Positions 1 to 7,464 of a stretch of 64,000 nt of DNA are shown here, one piece after another (the stretch's first letter is position 1; every line of letters begins with the position of its first letter). The stretch is from Lachnospiraceae bacterium. Lineage in GTDB: Bacteria > Bacillota > Clostridia > Lachnospirales > Lachnospiraceae. The DNA is taken from contig NBBL01000003.1 of assembly GCA_002892395.1 (NCBI GenBank), positions 186,001 through 250,000 of the forward strand, given 5' to 3'. The position numbers and the translations under genes are program-made. Below the pieces are notes generated by a model that saw only the letters and a list, made by a program, of their open reading frames with translations, had not been told where the DNA came from and made no database searches.

Positions 1-203
1 ATTAAATTTCAGTTCTCTGTCTTTTCATTGGAAGAAGTCCTGAAAAATTTAATCAGGATATTCAGTCGCATCGCAAAGGCATTGTAGCATATTCTATCTG
101 GGAAAAAGAGTGAGGATAGGATAATACGATTTGAGAGTACAGATTGTTAGATGGAAAGTCAACATTTGCATTGCAAATCAAACACAAACTGTTGTCAGTA
201 TGA

Positions 204-395
204 TCCAGAGCATCCGCAAACCGCGAGAAAATCAAGACGCTGGCGGCGAAGACCCATATGTCCATGCGCGACTATGTCACCGCCTGCTGTCTCGGCAAGC
301 GGATCATCGTCATCGACGAGCAGAAAGAACTGCTCCGTCGGCTCAAGGAAATCGGCAGCAGCATCGCATTGACGCTGATAAAAACATTCAAATAA
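204..395 (+). pseudogene. Decayed mobC-like relaxosome gene fragment
   Basis: The frame carries the pattern EKIKTLAAKTHMSMRDYVTA, then CLGKRIIVID, then ELLRRLKEIG. This is the shape of the middle of MobC-type proteins, which help a relaxase nick a transfer origin in conjugative or mobilizable elements. There is no start codon: the frame opens after a stop at 201-203. The sequence diverges after KEIG, where intact MobC proteins continue with a conserved Asn/Leu-rich stretch, and then stops at 393-395. I read it as a truncated leftover of a mobile element whose remainder lies outside the window or is lost. The assignment is from recalled family sequence and is moderate. Confidence 0.45.
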
Positions 396-476
396 GGAGA
401 ATATAGGGCGCAGGTATGAATGATATACGAAGCAACCGCTAAACAGCAGTCTCCATTTTCAATCAATGCAGACTAT

Positions 477-845
477 TTAAGCGCTGCTTCTTTTTCTTTT
501 ATGATCTTTTATCCTCTCAATCAATAACTGTGCGACGATTATTCCAATAACCAGAATTATAATTTCACAATGGTTCATAAAGTCTCTGAATATAAAATAC
601 CCAAGTAATAAAAAATCGACAAGCAAAAAGCGATACAACCATATCCGGTTCAGTTGGAAATAATATATATATACCGTTATTAATATACCTAAAATCAATA
701 ATCTTAAAATACTGTATAAAATATATGGATATGCATTGTAACTGGTACGTCTGATGTATTCAAAAGTGTTCCTCAAAAAAATATCTGCTATCATAAACAA
801 ATGCAAAACACATATACTATATTTTGATATGATTTTAGTTATCAT
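477..845 (-). CDS. Small AT-rich polytopic membrane protein, unknown function
   Basis: A 122-residue protein with about four hydrophobic segments (roughly residues 7-25, 41-62, 68-88 and 92-110) and a basic C-terminal tail (KDHKRKRSSA). I do not recognise the family. Its start overlaps the end of the small gene upstream by 11 bp, so the two were probably translated together. Base composition is far more AT-rich than in the rib genes to the right, with many Ile, Tyr and Leu codons ending in A or T, which suggests recent acquisition. A small exported protein followed by a polytopic membrane protein is the layout of some bacteriocin-immunity pairs, but no sequence motif proves this. Confidence 0.5.
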   Translation of the reverse strand: MITKIISKYSICVLHLFMIADIFLRNTFEYIRRTSYNAYPYILYSILRLLILGILITVYIYYFQLNRIWLYRFLLVDFLLLGYFIFRDFMNHCEIIILVIGIIVAQLLIERIKDHKRKRSSA

Positions 846-1171
846 AGGGGTTATTTACGACCGAAAAACTCCAAGTCGAAGAGCCACGGCCTAAAGTTAA
901 TTTATAATTGGCTCCCATTAGACAGCTATGCGTTGTTGATACAGCTTTCCACGAGGATGGTGCTGTCACCGACCAAGATGAAGAAGTCGAGGTATACGTT
1001 GCAGACTTTGTTTGATATCCGCCCGAATAAAATCCCTGGCATGCATAACTCACACTCTGACTTTTTACCGAGGCCCCACTATTGGCTCTGGAATGAGTTC
1101 CTCTTATACTAGTAAGTTCAACATATTGTAATCCATCTACTTCAGATAAATTATAATTTACAATTATTCAT
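835..1171 (-). pseudogene. Small Ser/Thr-rich protein gene, apparently frameshifted at its start
   Basis: A strong ribosome-binding site (GGAGGTGA, 1182-1175) sits 6 bases before an ATG at 1171, but that frame stops after six codons. The adjacent frame is open from 1167 to the stop at 835-837 and encodes about 110 residues: NYNLSEVDGLQYVELTS, a middle part with two cysteines (VSYACQGF and TTHSCLMG), a Ser/Thr/Tyr-rich stretch and an end FSVVNNPYDN. One extra or missing base just after the ATG would join the two. The shortest canonical start in the open frame is GTG at 1053, giving 72 residues without a good ribosome site. The family is not recognised; the two Cys and the Ser/Thr-rich sequence suit a small exported protein. 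Either a recent frameshift or unusual initiation is possible. Confidence 0.4.
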
Positions 1172-1206
1172 AAGTCACCTCCAAATTAACAAACTACCAG
1201 TTCATC

Positions 1207-1260
1207 TCAACACATAAATATATCTCCGTTTTTATACCTCATGGAATTAATTTTTTTCAT
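1207..1260 (-). other. Possible 17-codon peptide ORF upstream of the broken small gene
   Basis: A GGGAG ribosome-binding-like site (about 1272-1268) precedes an ATG at 1260 that opens a 17-codon frame (MKKINSMRYKNGDIFMC) ending in TGA at 1209-1207. It lies in the same frame as the broken gene at 835-1171, separated by three in-frame stops (1207-1209, 1186-1188, 1168-1170). It could be a leader peptide, a tiny gene, or the decayed 5' end of one longer gene. Translation is not shown. Confidence 0.25.
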
Positions 1261-1636
1261 AAAATAACTCCCTTTAAAAATTAATAGTGTCTAGACTTAC
1301 GTTGCTAAATAGAAATAAATTTGGTTTAAATATCTAAATTAATTTTACTTTAAAGACTATATTGATAATAAGTACACAAATCATTAAAATTTTTTTAGAT
1401 TATTATAGACATAGATATATTATTTTTGCAGATAATAGGCGGGCTCTATTCTTAAACTCAGCTGCTCCAGGACGAAATGCCCATTTTATTTGTGCGACTG
1501 ATCTTCTCTTCCCACATGGCAGACAGATCAGAATTCATCAGTTCTTCGGACCTGCCGGATACGCTCAATGGTTCCATCTTCATGGACGATCACTCTTTCT
1601 TTGGAAGAATCAGTCTCTGGGTCGATGTGGGCAATG
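1261..1636. other. Stretch without a convincing gene; composition boundary near 1440
   Basis: The left part (to about 1440) is very AT-rich and has only short random frames. From about 1440 the composition changes to that of the rib genes. Short open frames exist at 1477-1791 on the + strand, but they run into the riboswitch and have no ribosome site or family signal. I see no gene here. Confidence 0.5.
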
Positions 1637-1638
1637 GC

Positions 1639-1667
1639 TTGACAGATTCCGGAATCCGTTTTATGAT
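1639..1667 (+). promoter_or_regulatory. Sigma-A promoter of the riboflavin operon
   Basis: TTGACA at 1639-1644 and TATGAT at 1662-1667 are separated by 17 bases. The predicted transcription start, near 1674, coincides with the first bases of the FMN riboswitch. Confidence 0.75.
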
Positions 1668-1674
1668 TTTAATG

Positions 1675-1786
1675 CAGTCTTCAGGGCAGGGTGCAATTCC
1701 CTACCGGCGGTATAGCCCGCGAGCCGTATGGCATGATCCGGTCAGATTCCGGAGCCGACAGTACAGTCTGGATGGAAGAAGATACG
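1675..1786 (+). ncRNA. FMN riboswitch (RFN element)
   Basis: The conserved core is present in order: AGGGCAGGGTGCAATTCCC, then CTACCGGCGGTA, then AGCCCGCGAGCC, and later GATCCGGT, AGATTCCGGAGCCGACAGT and TCTGGATG. The closing helix pairs TCTTC at 1679-1683 with GAAGA near 1776. FMN binding to this RNA class turns off riboflavin genes in Firmicutes. Hairpins downstream (1827-1850 and 1901-1920) provide the termination platform before ribD. Confidence 0.95.
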
Positions 1787-1824
1787 CGTGATACACGGGA
1801 ATCCGTGTTTATGCCCGCAATGCA

Positions 1825-1860
1825 AACGCCCTGGAATCTTGATTCCGGGGCGTTTTATAT
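1825..1860 (+). terminator. First leader hairpin/terminator after the FMN riboswitch
   Basis: A 12-bp stem (1827-1838 with 1841-1852, one T-G wobble) is closed by a very short loop and followed by TTTTATAT. It is the most likely expression-platform terminator. Confidence 0.6.
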
Positions 1861-1900
1861 TCCTTCTTCCTCCACGTTTGTGTACTCTGTGTACGCATCC

Positions 1901-1926
1901 AGCCCGAATGACTTCGGGCTGTTTTT
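1901..1926 (+). terminator. Second leader terminator upstream of ribD
   Basis: A perfect 8-bp stem AGCCCGAA/TTCGGGCT (1901-1908, 1913-1920) with a 4-base loop is followed by G and five Ts. It ends only 26 bases before the ribD ATG. Confidence 0.65.
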
Positions 1927-1951
1927 ATTTGATGCATACAGGAGTGTGGCA

Positions 1952-3142
1952 ATGGAATCAAAATTTATGCTTCGCGCCTTGGAGCTTGCAAAACAAGGCG
2001 GCGGCAATGTTTCCCCCAATCCATTGGTGGGCGCCGTCATCGTAAAGGATGGCCGAATCATCGGAGAGGGTTTCCACGAAACATACGGTGGGCTTCACGC
2101 GGAACGAAACGCATTGCTCGACTGCCGAACCCGGGGGGAGTCCGCTGCCGGTGCTGATATTTATGTCACGCTGGAGCCTTGCTGCCACCATGGAAAGCAG
2201 CCGCCCTGCACCGATGCGCTGATCGAAGCAGGTCTTAGGCGTGTCTATGTCGGGAGTCGGGATCCAAACCCTCTGGTTTCAGGCAAAGGCATCGCCATTC
2301 TCCGCTCCCACGGGATTGAAGTGGAGGAACAGATTCTCCGAGAGGCCTGTGATGCAATGAATGTCATCTTTTTTCACTACATCCGAACCGGGCTTCCTTT
2401 CGTTCTGCTGAAGTACGCCATGTCTCTGGACGGAAAAATCGCCTGCAGCAACGGAGCCTCCCGCTGGATCACCGGAGAACAGGCTCGTCGGCATGTCCAT
2501 GAAACAAGAAATCGCTACGCATCAATCATGGTCGGAATCAACACCGTGCTGGCCGATGATCCTTCCCTTAGCTGCCGCATTCCGGGCGGAAGAAATCCGA
2601 TCCGAATTGTCTGTGATTCCGGTCTCAGAATCCCCCTTCATTCCGCCTTGGTGCAAAGCGCCTCAGACATTCGAACCATCATCGCCTGCTGTGAAGCCCA
2701 CTCGGCGGAAAAGAGAAGTGCGCTGGAACAAAGAGGCTGTGAGATTTTGGTCTGCGGCAAGGCAGCACAGGTTGATCTGGCGGAGCTGTTTCGGCGCCTG
2801 GGAGAAAAGCAAATTGACAGTGTCCTCCTGGAGGGCGGCGCGACGCTGGCGTGGTCCGCGCTTTCTCTTGGACTGGTAAACCGTGTCCATGCGTACATTG
2901 CCCCGAAGCTGATCGGCGGCGTTGCAGCTCCCTCCCCCCTGGGCGGCTGCGGCGTGAAGAATCCCTCCGACGCATTTCGTCTTGTCAAGGAGAAGCTCTC
3001 CACCCTCGGTTCCGATTTGCTTCTGGAGGGGGATCTGGAAGTCCCCTTTCTGTCCTGTGGGCAGGATCCGACGGCGAGTCAGTCCCGGACGGAATCTCCA
3101 AGCAAGCGCCCAGCCAACCATTCCCGAAAGGAGGTCATTTGA
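1952..3142 (+). CDS. ribD: Riboflavin biosynthesis protein RibD (bifunctional deaminase/reductase)
   Basis: RibD deaminates the pyrimidine product of GTP cyclohydrolase II and then reduces its ribosyl side chain, giving 5-amino-6-ribitylaminouracil phosphate. The N-terminal deaminase has the zinc site HAE (49-51) and PCC...PPC (76-86). The C-terminal reductase starts near residue 147 (LKYAMSLDGKIA) and carries the SRWITG motif and the GGATLAWS region. I chose the ATG at 1952 because GGAG at 1941-1944 lies 7 bases before it and the protein then begins at the usual family position; an upstream open frame runs through the riboswitch and is not coding. At 396 residues it is slightly longer than usual owing to a polar C-terminal tail. 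It is the first gene of the rib operon under the FMN riboswitch. Confidence 0.97.
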   Translation: MESKFMLRALELAKQGGGNVSPNPLVGAVIVKDGRIIGEGFHETYGGLHAERNALLDCRTRGESAAGADIYVTLEPCCHHGKQPPCTDALIEAGLRRVYVGSRDPNPLVSGKGIAILRSHGIEVEEQILREACDAMNVIFFHYIRTGLPFVLLKYAMSLDGKIACSNGASRWITGEQARRHVHETRNRYASIMVGINTVLADDPSLSCRIPGGRNPIRIVCDSGLRIPLHSALVQSASDIRTIIACCEAHSAEKRSALEQRGCEILVCGKAAQVDLAELFRRLGEKQIDSVLLEGGATLAWSALSLGLVNRVHAYIAPKLIGGVAAPSPLGGCGVKNPSDAFRLVKEKLSTLGSDLLLEGDLEVPFLSCGQDPTASQSRTESPSKRPANHSRKEVI

Positions 3143-3146
3143 CACG

Positions 3147-3860
3147 ATGTTTACAGGGTTGATTGAAGAAGTCGGCATCCTGGAGCGAATTCAAAAAAAG
3201 CAGGTTTCTGCTCTGCTTCGGATCCGGGCAACATCCATTCTGAACGGGCTTCAGGTCGGCGACAGCATCGCTGTCAACGGAATTTGCCTGACCGTCACCT
3301 GGTTTGACCGAACAAGCTTCACCGCCGATGTCATGCATGAAACCATGAATCGTTCCTCTCTTTCTCTGCTCCCCGAAGGCTCCCGGGTCAATCTGGAACG
3401 GGCCCTGGCGGCCAATGGCAGATTCGGCGGCCATCTTGTCAGCGGTCATGTGGACGGCACCGGGATCGTGCAATCCATCCGAAGGGATGAAAATGCGATC
3501 TGGTACTGCATTCGGACTGAGAAGCGGCTGCTCCGCTTTCTCGTGGAAAAGGGCTCTGTGGCAATCGACGGCATCAGTCTGACCGTCGCCGCGCTTCATC
3601 CCGACGCCTTCTCCATCTCTGTCATTCCTCATACCGCAAGGGTAACTGCTCTTTCAGACAGACGCATCGGCGACCGGGTCAATCTGGAAACGGATCTCAT
3701 CGGGAAATATGTTGCACGGCTCCTTTCCCTGCCTGCGGAACCGCCTGATCTCCCTTCCGACCGATTTCAAGACCCCCGCGCGACTCCCGGAGGAGCCTCC
3801 CCGCCCCAGCGAAGAAAAGGCATCACCATGGAGCTTCTGAATCAACACGGCTTTTGCTGA
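3147..3860 (+). CDS. ribE: Riboflavin synthase alpha subunit
   Basis: This enzyme dismutates two molecules of 6,7-dimethyl-8-ribityllumazine into riboflavin and a pyrimidine that is reused. The start [10 protein letters not shown] is the family signature, and the AAAGGAGG site at 3127-3134 fits the ATG at 3147. Two lumazine-binding repeats are visible: residues 1-95, and about 96-195 starting at [13 protein letters not shown]. The usual protein ends near residue 205-215. Here a tail of about 25 residues rich in Pro and Arg follows. It starts 4 bases after ribD stops, so it is co-transcribed with it. Confidence 0.96.
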   Translation: MFTGLIEEVGILERIQKKQVSALLRIRATSILNGLQVGDSIAVNGICLTVTWFDRTSFTADVMHETMNRSSLSLLPEGSRVNLERALAANGRFGGHLVSGHVDGTGIVQSIRRDENAIWYCIRTEKRLLRFLVEKGSVAIDGISLTVAALHPDAFSISVIPHTARVTALSDRRIGDRVNLETDLIGKYVARLLSLPAEPPDLPSDRFQDPRATPGGASPPQRRKGITMELLNQHGFC

Positions 3861-3952
3861 ATGCCCCTTGCAATCCATGTGCGGTCATGGGTCCAGGGAT
3901 TGCCGTGTTCCGCACATTCCCGCACCTCACAACCATTCAAAGGAGAATTAGG

Positions 3953-5161
3953 ATGTCTGATTTTGATTTTCATGCAATCGAACGCGCAATCCAAGATCTC
4001 AGGCAGGGCAAGATCATCCTCTGCATCGATGATCCCGATCGGGAAAACGAAGGTGATCTCATCTGTGCCGCGGAATTTGCCACCACGGAAAACATCAACT
4101 TCATGGCCTGCTACGGCAAAGGGCTGATCTGCATGCCGATGTCAGAGCACTATGTCCGTAAGCTGCAAATCCCGCAGATGGTTCCGGTCAATACAGACAA
4201 TCACGAGACTGCCTTCACTGTCTCCATTGATCACGTCTCCACCACAACGGGAATCTCTGCCGCTGAGCGCTCCGTCACCGCAATGCGTTGCGTTGATCCT
4301 GAGGCAAAGCCGGAGGATTTTCGCCGTCCCGGTCACATGTTCCCCCTTCTGGCAAAGAAAAACGGAGTTCTCCAACGGAACGGACACACGGAGGCTACGG
4401 TTGATCTCTGCCGTCTGGCGGGACTGAAGGAATGCGGACTCTGCTGTGAGATTATGCGGAAGGACGGCACCATGATGCGCACTGCCGAACTGCTCCGGAT
4501 GGCAGAACAGCATCAGCTGACCGTCATCAGCATACACCAGCTTCAGGTGTACCGCAAATATCATGACAGGCTGGTGCGGCGGGAGGCGGCGGTGGAAATG
4601 CCGACAAAATACGGAACCTTCCGCGCCTATGGCTATGTCAATCTCCTGAACGGGGAGCACCACGTGGCCCTGGTGAAAGGGGAGATCGGGGATGGAGCGG
4701 ATGTGCTCTGCCGCGTCCACTCCGAGTGCCTGACCGGAGATACCTTCGGCTCTCTCCGCTGCGACTGCGGCGAACAGTTTGCTTCTGCCATGTCCCGGAT
4801 TGAAGCGGAGGGGCGCGGTATTCTTCTCTACATGCGCCAGGAGGGGCGCGGCATCGGCCTCATCAATAAGCTGAAGGCTTACGCGCTTCAGGAGCAGGGA
4901 ATGGACACGGTGGAAGCAAATCTTGCCCTGGGCTTTCGGGAGGATCAGCGGGAATATTATATTGGCGCGCAAATTCTTCGTGACCTGGGAGTTCGCTCGC
5001 TTCGTCTCCTGACCAACAACCCGGATAAGATTTACCAGCTCTCCGGCTTCGGGCTCAAAATCACGTCGCGTGTACCGATTCAGATCCGCGCCAATTCCCA
5101 TGACATCGTCTACCTGATAACCAAGGCAACTCGCATGGGACATTACTTAAACTATCATTAA
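3953..5161 (+). CDS. ribBA: Bifunctional DHBP synthase / GTP cyclohydrolase II (RibBA)
   Basis: The N-terminal half makes 3,4-dihydroxy-2-butanone 4-phosphate from ribulose 5-phosphate; the C-terminal half opens GTP in the first committed step. DHBP synthase motifs are [11 protein letters not shown] (26-36), near [10 protein letters not shown], and RPGHMFPL. The cyclohydrolase half has the zinc cysteines in [17 protein letters not shown] and the GTP-binding [12 protein letters not shown]. The ATG at 3953 follows AGGAGA at 3941. The gene is 402 residues, a normal length. Its last 26 bases form the first part of a 40-bp tandem repeat that continues into the gap before ribH. Confidence 0.97.
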   Translation: MSDFDFHAIERAIQDLRQGKIILCIDDPDRENEGDLICAAEFATTENINFMACYGKGLICMPMSEHYVRKLQIPQMVPVNTDNHETAFTVSIDHVSTTTGISAAERSVTAMRCVDPEAKPEDFRRPGHMFPLLAKKNGVLQRNGHTEATVDLCRLAGLKECGLCCEIMRKDGTMMRTAELLRMAEQHQLTVISIHQLQVYRKYHDRLVRREAAVEMPTKYGTFRAYGYVNLLNGEHHVALVKGEIGDGADVLCRVHSECLTGDTFGSLRCDCGEQFASAMSRIEAEGRGILLYMRQEGRGIGLINKLKAYALQEQGMDTVEANLALGFREDQREYYIGAQILRDLGVRSLRLLTNNPDKIYQLSGFGLKITSRVPIQIRANSHDIVYLITKATRMGHYLNYH

Positions 5162-5215
5162 ATCAAGTTCCGGTTTGGGACATTACTGAAACTACCATTC
5201 AATCAAGTTCCGGTT
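5136..5215 (+). repeat. 40-bp tandem duplication spanning the end of ribBA
   Basis: Copy 1 is 5136-5175 and copy 2 is 5176-5215, with 37 of 40 bases identical. Copy 1 includes the last codons and the stop of ribBA. The next bases (GGAGGAAAC) are the ribH ribosome site. The duplicated stop region leaves ribBA intact and lengthens the ribBA-ribH spacer. Confidence 0.85.
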
Positions 5216-5228
5216 TGGAGGAAACGGC

Positions 5229-5696
5229 ATGAACAAATTTGAAGGAACTCTCATCGCAAAGGATCTTCGCATCGGAATTGTAGCGTCTCGTTTCAATGAG
5301 CTGATCACCTGCCGCCTGATTGCCGGCGCTGAGGACGGGCTGCTCCGTCACGGTGTTTCCGGCGACCGGATTGATCTCGCCTGGGTCCCCGGTGCGTTTG
5401 AAATCCCGCTCATTGCAAAAAAAATGGCGGACAGCGGAAAATATGATGCCGTCATCGCACTCGGTGCCGTGATCCGCGGCTCCACCTCTCATTACGACTA
5501 TGTCTGCAACGAGGTCTCCAAAGGGATCGCAACGGTCTCTCTCCACAGCAGTGTTCCGGTTCTGTTTGGTGTCCTGACCACGGAGAACATTGAGCAGGCC
5601 ATTGAACGTGCAGGCAGCAAGGCCGGAAATAAGGGATATGACTGTGCATTGAGTGCCATCGAAATGATCAATCTGATCCGGACCATCCAGTGCTAA
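5229..5696 (+). CDS. ribH: 6,7-dimethyl-8-ribityllumazine synthase
   Basis: RibH condenses the ribitylaminouracil with dihydroxybutanone phosphate to form lumazine, the penultimate step to riboflavin. Family motifs are [10 protein letters not shown] near the N-terminus, the [10 protein letters not shown] substrate loop, [19 protein letters not shown] with the catalytic His, and [11 protein letters not shown]. At 155 residues it is full length. The ATG follows GGAGG at 5217-5221. Lumazine synthases usually form 60-subunit shells or pentamers in the cytoplasm. The next gene starts 4 bases after the stop. Confidence 0.97.
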   Translation: MNKFEGTLIAKDLRIGIVASRFNELITCRLIAGAEDGLLRHGVSGDRIDLAWVPGAFEIPLIAKKMADSGKYDAVIALGAVIRGSTSHYDYVCNEVSKGIATVSLHSSVPVLFGVLTTENIEQAIERAGSKAGNKGYDCALSAIEMINLIRTIQC

Positions 5697-5700
5697 GGCG

Positions 5701-6396
5701 ATGGAAAACAAAGGCAATCTGATTTTTGACTACGACGGAACGCTTCATGAGACCATGGCAATCTACGGTCCCGCATTCCGAAAAAATAATGCGGAAATGG
5801 CTGCCCGGGGGCTCCTTCCCTCAAGAGAATATTCCGATTCCGAGATCAGCCGCTGGCTCGGCTTCTCCGCGCCGGACATGTGGCGCTGCTTTGCACCTCG
5901 CTTATCGGAAGCGGAAAGAGGGCAGGCAAGCCGGCGGATTCAGGAAGAGATGCAGCGACTGATTGAGGCCGGGAAGGCCAGGCTTTATCCCGGCATTCCT
6001 GCTCTCCTGACCCGACTGAAGGAAGAAGGCTTCCGCCTCCTTCTCCTCAGCAACTGCACCACCGAGTATCTTATTTCCCACAGAAGCTTTTTTTGCCTCG
6101 ACCGCTGGTTTGACGCTTACGATTGGGGGGAACAAGCCCATTGGGCGCCCAAAACGGAGCGCTTAAAGGCGCTGCTCACGGAGCACCCGGGCCCCGCAAT
6201 CATGATCGGCGACCGCTTCCACGACTTCGAGGCCGCCTCTCACAACGGAATCCCCTCGATCGCCTGCCGCTACGGGTACGGAACGCCGGAGGAGTATAAA
6301 TGCGCATCCGCACAGATCGGCCCCCCGAAGGAGCTCTATCCCGCCATCCTTCGCCTTTTCGATCTCTCCGGCTCCGACACACAACTTGACACTTAA
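5701..6396 (+). CDS. HAD-family hydrolase, candidate riboflavin-pathway phosphatase
   Basis: A HAD-superfamily phosphatase of 231 residues. Motif I is FDYDGTLHE (9-17), with the nucleophile Asp and the acid Asp two residues later. Motif II is LLLSNCTTE. Motif III/IV is the Lys-containing segment near APKTERLKAL and then MIGDRFHDFEAA with the Mg-binding acids. A helical cap lies between motifs I and II, as in subfamily IA. It starts 4 bases after ribH and is therefore almost certainly in the rib operon. The pathway needs a phosphatase for 5-amino-6-ribitylaminouracil phosphate, a step done by promiscuous HAD enzymes in other bacteria. That role here is inference from position. No obvious Shine-Dalgarno precedes the ATG, which fits translational coupling to ribH. 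Confidence 0.8.
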   Translation: MENKGNLIFDYDGTLHETMAIYGPAFRKNNAEMAARGLLPSREYSDSEISRWLGFSAPDMWRCFAPRLSEAERGQASRRIQEEMQRLIEAGKARLYPGIPALLTRLKEEGFRLLLLSNCTTEYLISHRSFFCLDRWFDAYDWGEQAHWAPKTERLKALLTEHPGPAIMIGDRFHDFEAASHNGIPSIACRYGYGTPEEYKCASAQIGPPKELYPAILRLFDLSGSDTQLDT

Positions 6397-6492
6397 TTCC
6401 TTGCACAAAACGTGGTATTCTGAGAGGCAGAATCAAAATCCCTGTCTCTCTTTTTTATCCCTGTTTCGGATTCAGCAAGGAGTATAATTCAT

Positions 6493-7464
6493 ATGACGTT
6501 ACAACAAATTTATTATCTGATTCAAATCGCAGATACCGGTTCCATTAACCGGGCAGCGGAAAAGCTGTTTCTCTCCCAGCCGGCTCTGACCAACGCCGTC
6601 AAGGAAATCGAAACGGAACTGGGCTTTCAGGTACTGAACCGCACGCCAAGGGGTATCTCTCTGACCCGGGACGGAAGTGAATTTCTGGCGCAGGCACGCC
6701 AGCTCTATGAGCAATACGATCTTCTTCTGGACCACTACGGTGCGGAACGCCGCATTCGCCAGCGCTTTGGAATTTCCACCCAGCACTACTCCTTTGTTAT
6801 CAAGGCATTTGCCAACATGACACGGCGTTATGATACACTCCAGTATCAGTTTTCCGTGCTGGAGACCCGGACCATTGATGTGATACGGAATGTAATCAGC
6901 GGCAAATCAGATATCGGCATTCTGTATCTCAGCAGCTTCAATCAGCGCTTTTTAAACAAGCTTCTGAAGGAAGCGCTGCTCACGTATCATCCGCTGATCG
7001 AATGCAATGCCTATGTTTACCTGCATCGTTCCCATCCGCTGGCGCAGCAATCGTCCATCTCCTTTGACGAATTGCTTCCCTACCCCTGCATCCAGTTTGA
7101 TCAGGGAGAGAACAGCTCGGACTTTCTCGCCGAAGAGATTCTGATCGACCGGGAATATCCCCGCGTCATTAAAACTTCCGATCGGGCAACCAACCTGAAT
7201 CTCATGGTCAGCATTCACGGATATACCTTGTGCTCCGGAATCATCAGTAAGGATCTGAACGGCTCCGAATACCTGGCGATTCCCTTCCGGGAGGACAAGA
7301 AAAATAAAAATCAGACCATGCGGATCGGGTATATCCTGAAGCGAGGTACCGTTCCGAATGATCTGATGCGCTCATTTATTGCTGAGGTAGAACAGGTTCT
7401 GAAGGAGGAGCAGGGGCAACTTTTTGCTTCGTCTTCTGCATCGAGAGAACACGCATCGAATTGA
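6493..7464 (+). CDS. LysR-family transcriptional regulator
   Basis: A 323-residue regulator. The winged helix-turn-helix occupies residues 1-60 (MTLQQIYYLIQIADTGSINR, SQPALTNAVKEIE, LNRTPRGISLT). The effector-binding domain follows from about residue 90 and includes ISGKSDIGILYLS. The ATG follows AAGGAG at 6477-6482. Nothing in the sequence identifies the effector or target genes. Its 3' end overlaps the convergent P-type ATPase gene by 89 bp. It is not part of the rib operon by function, although it follows it by only about 100 bases with no clear terminator between. Confidence 0.9.
   Translation: MTLQQIYYLIQIADTGSINRAAEKLFLSQPALTNAVKEIETELGFQVLNRTPRGISLTRDGSEFLAQARQLYEQYDLLLDHYGAERRIRQRFGISTQHYSFVIKAFANMTRRYDTLQYQFSVLETRTIDVIRNVISGKSDIGILYLSSFNQRFLNKLLKEALLTYHPLIECNAYVYLHRSHPLAQQSSISFDELLPYPCIQFDQGENSSDFLAEEILIDREYPRVIKTSDRATNLNLMVSIHGYTLCSGIISKDLNGSEYLAIPFREDKKNKNQTMRIGYILKRGTVPNDLMRSFIAEVEQVLKEEQGQLFASSSASREHASN

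Noticed and set aside
835-1053. Lactococcin-972-like bacteriocin
   Set aside because: Size and Tyr/Ser content are reminiscent, but the family's Trp/Asn/His pattern and signal are absent, so I left function open.
1477-1791. Short protein frames upstream of ribD
   Set aside because: They run through the FMN riboswitch and lack ribosome sites; the RNA element explains the conservation.
4142-5143. A 333-codon frame opposite ribBA
   Set aside because: Antisense shadow; ribBA carries all catalytic motifs.
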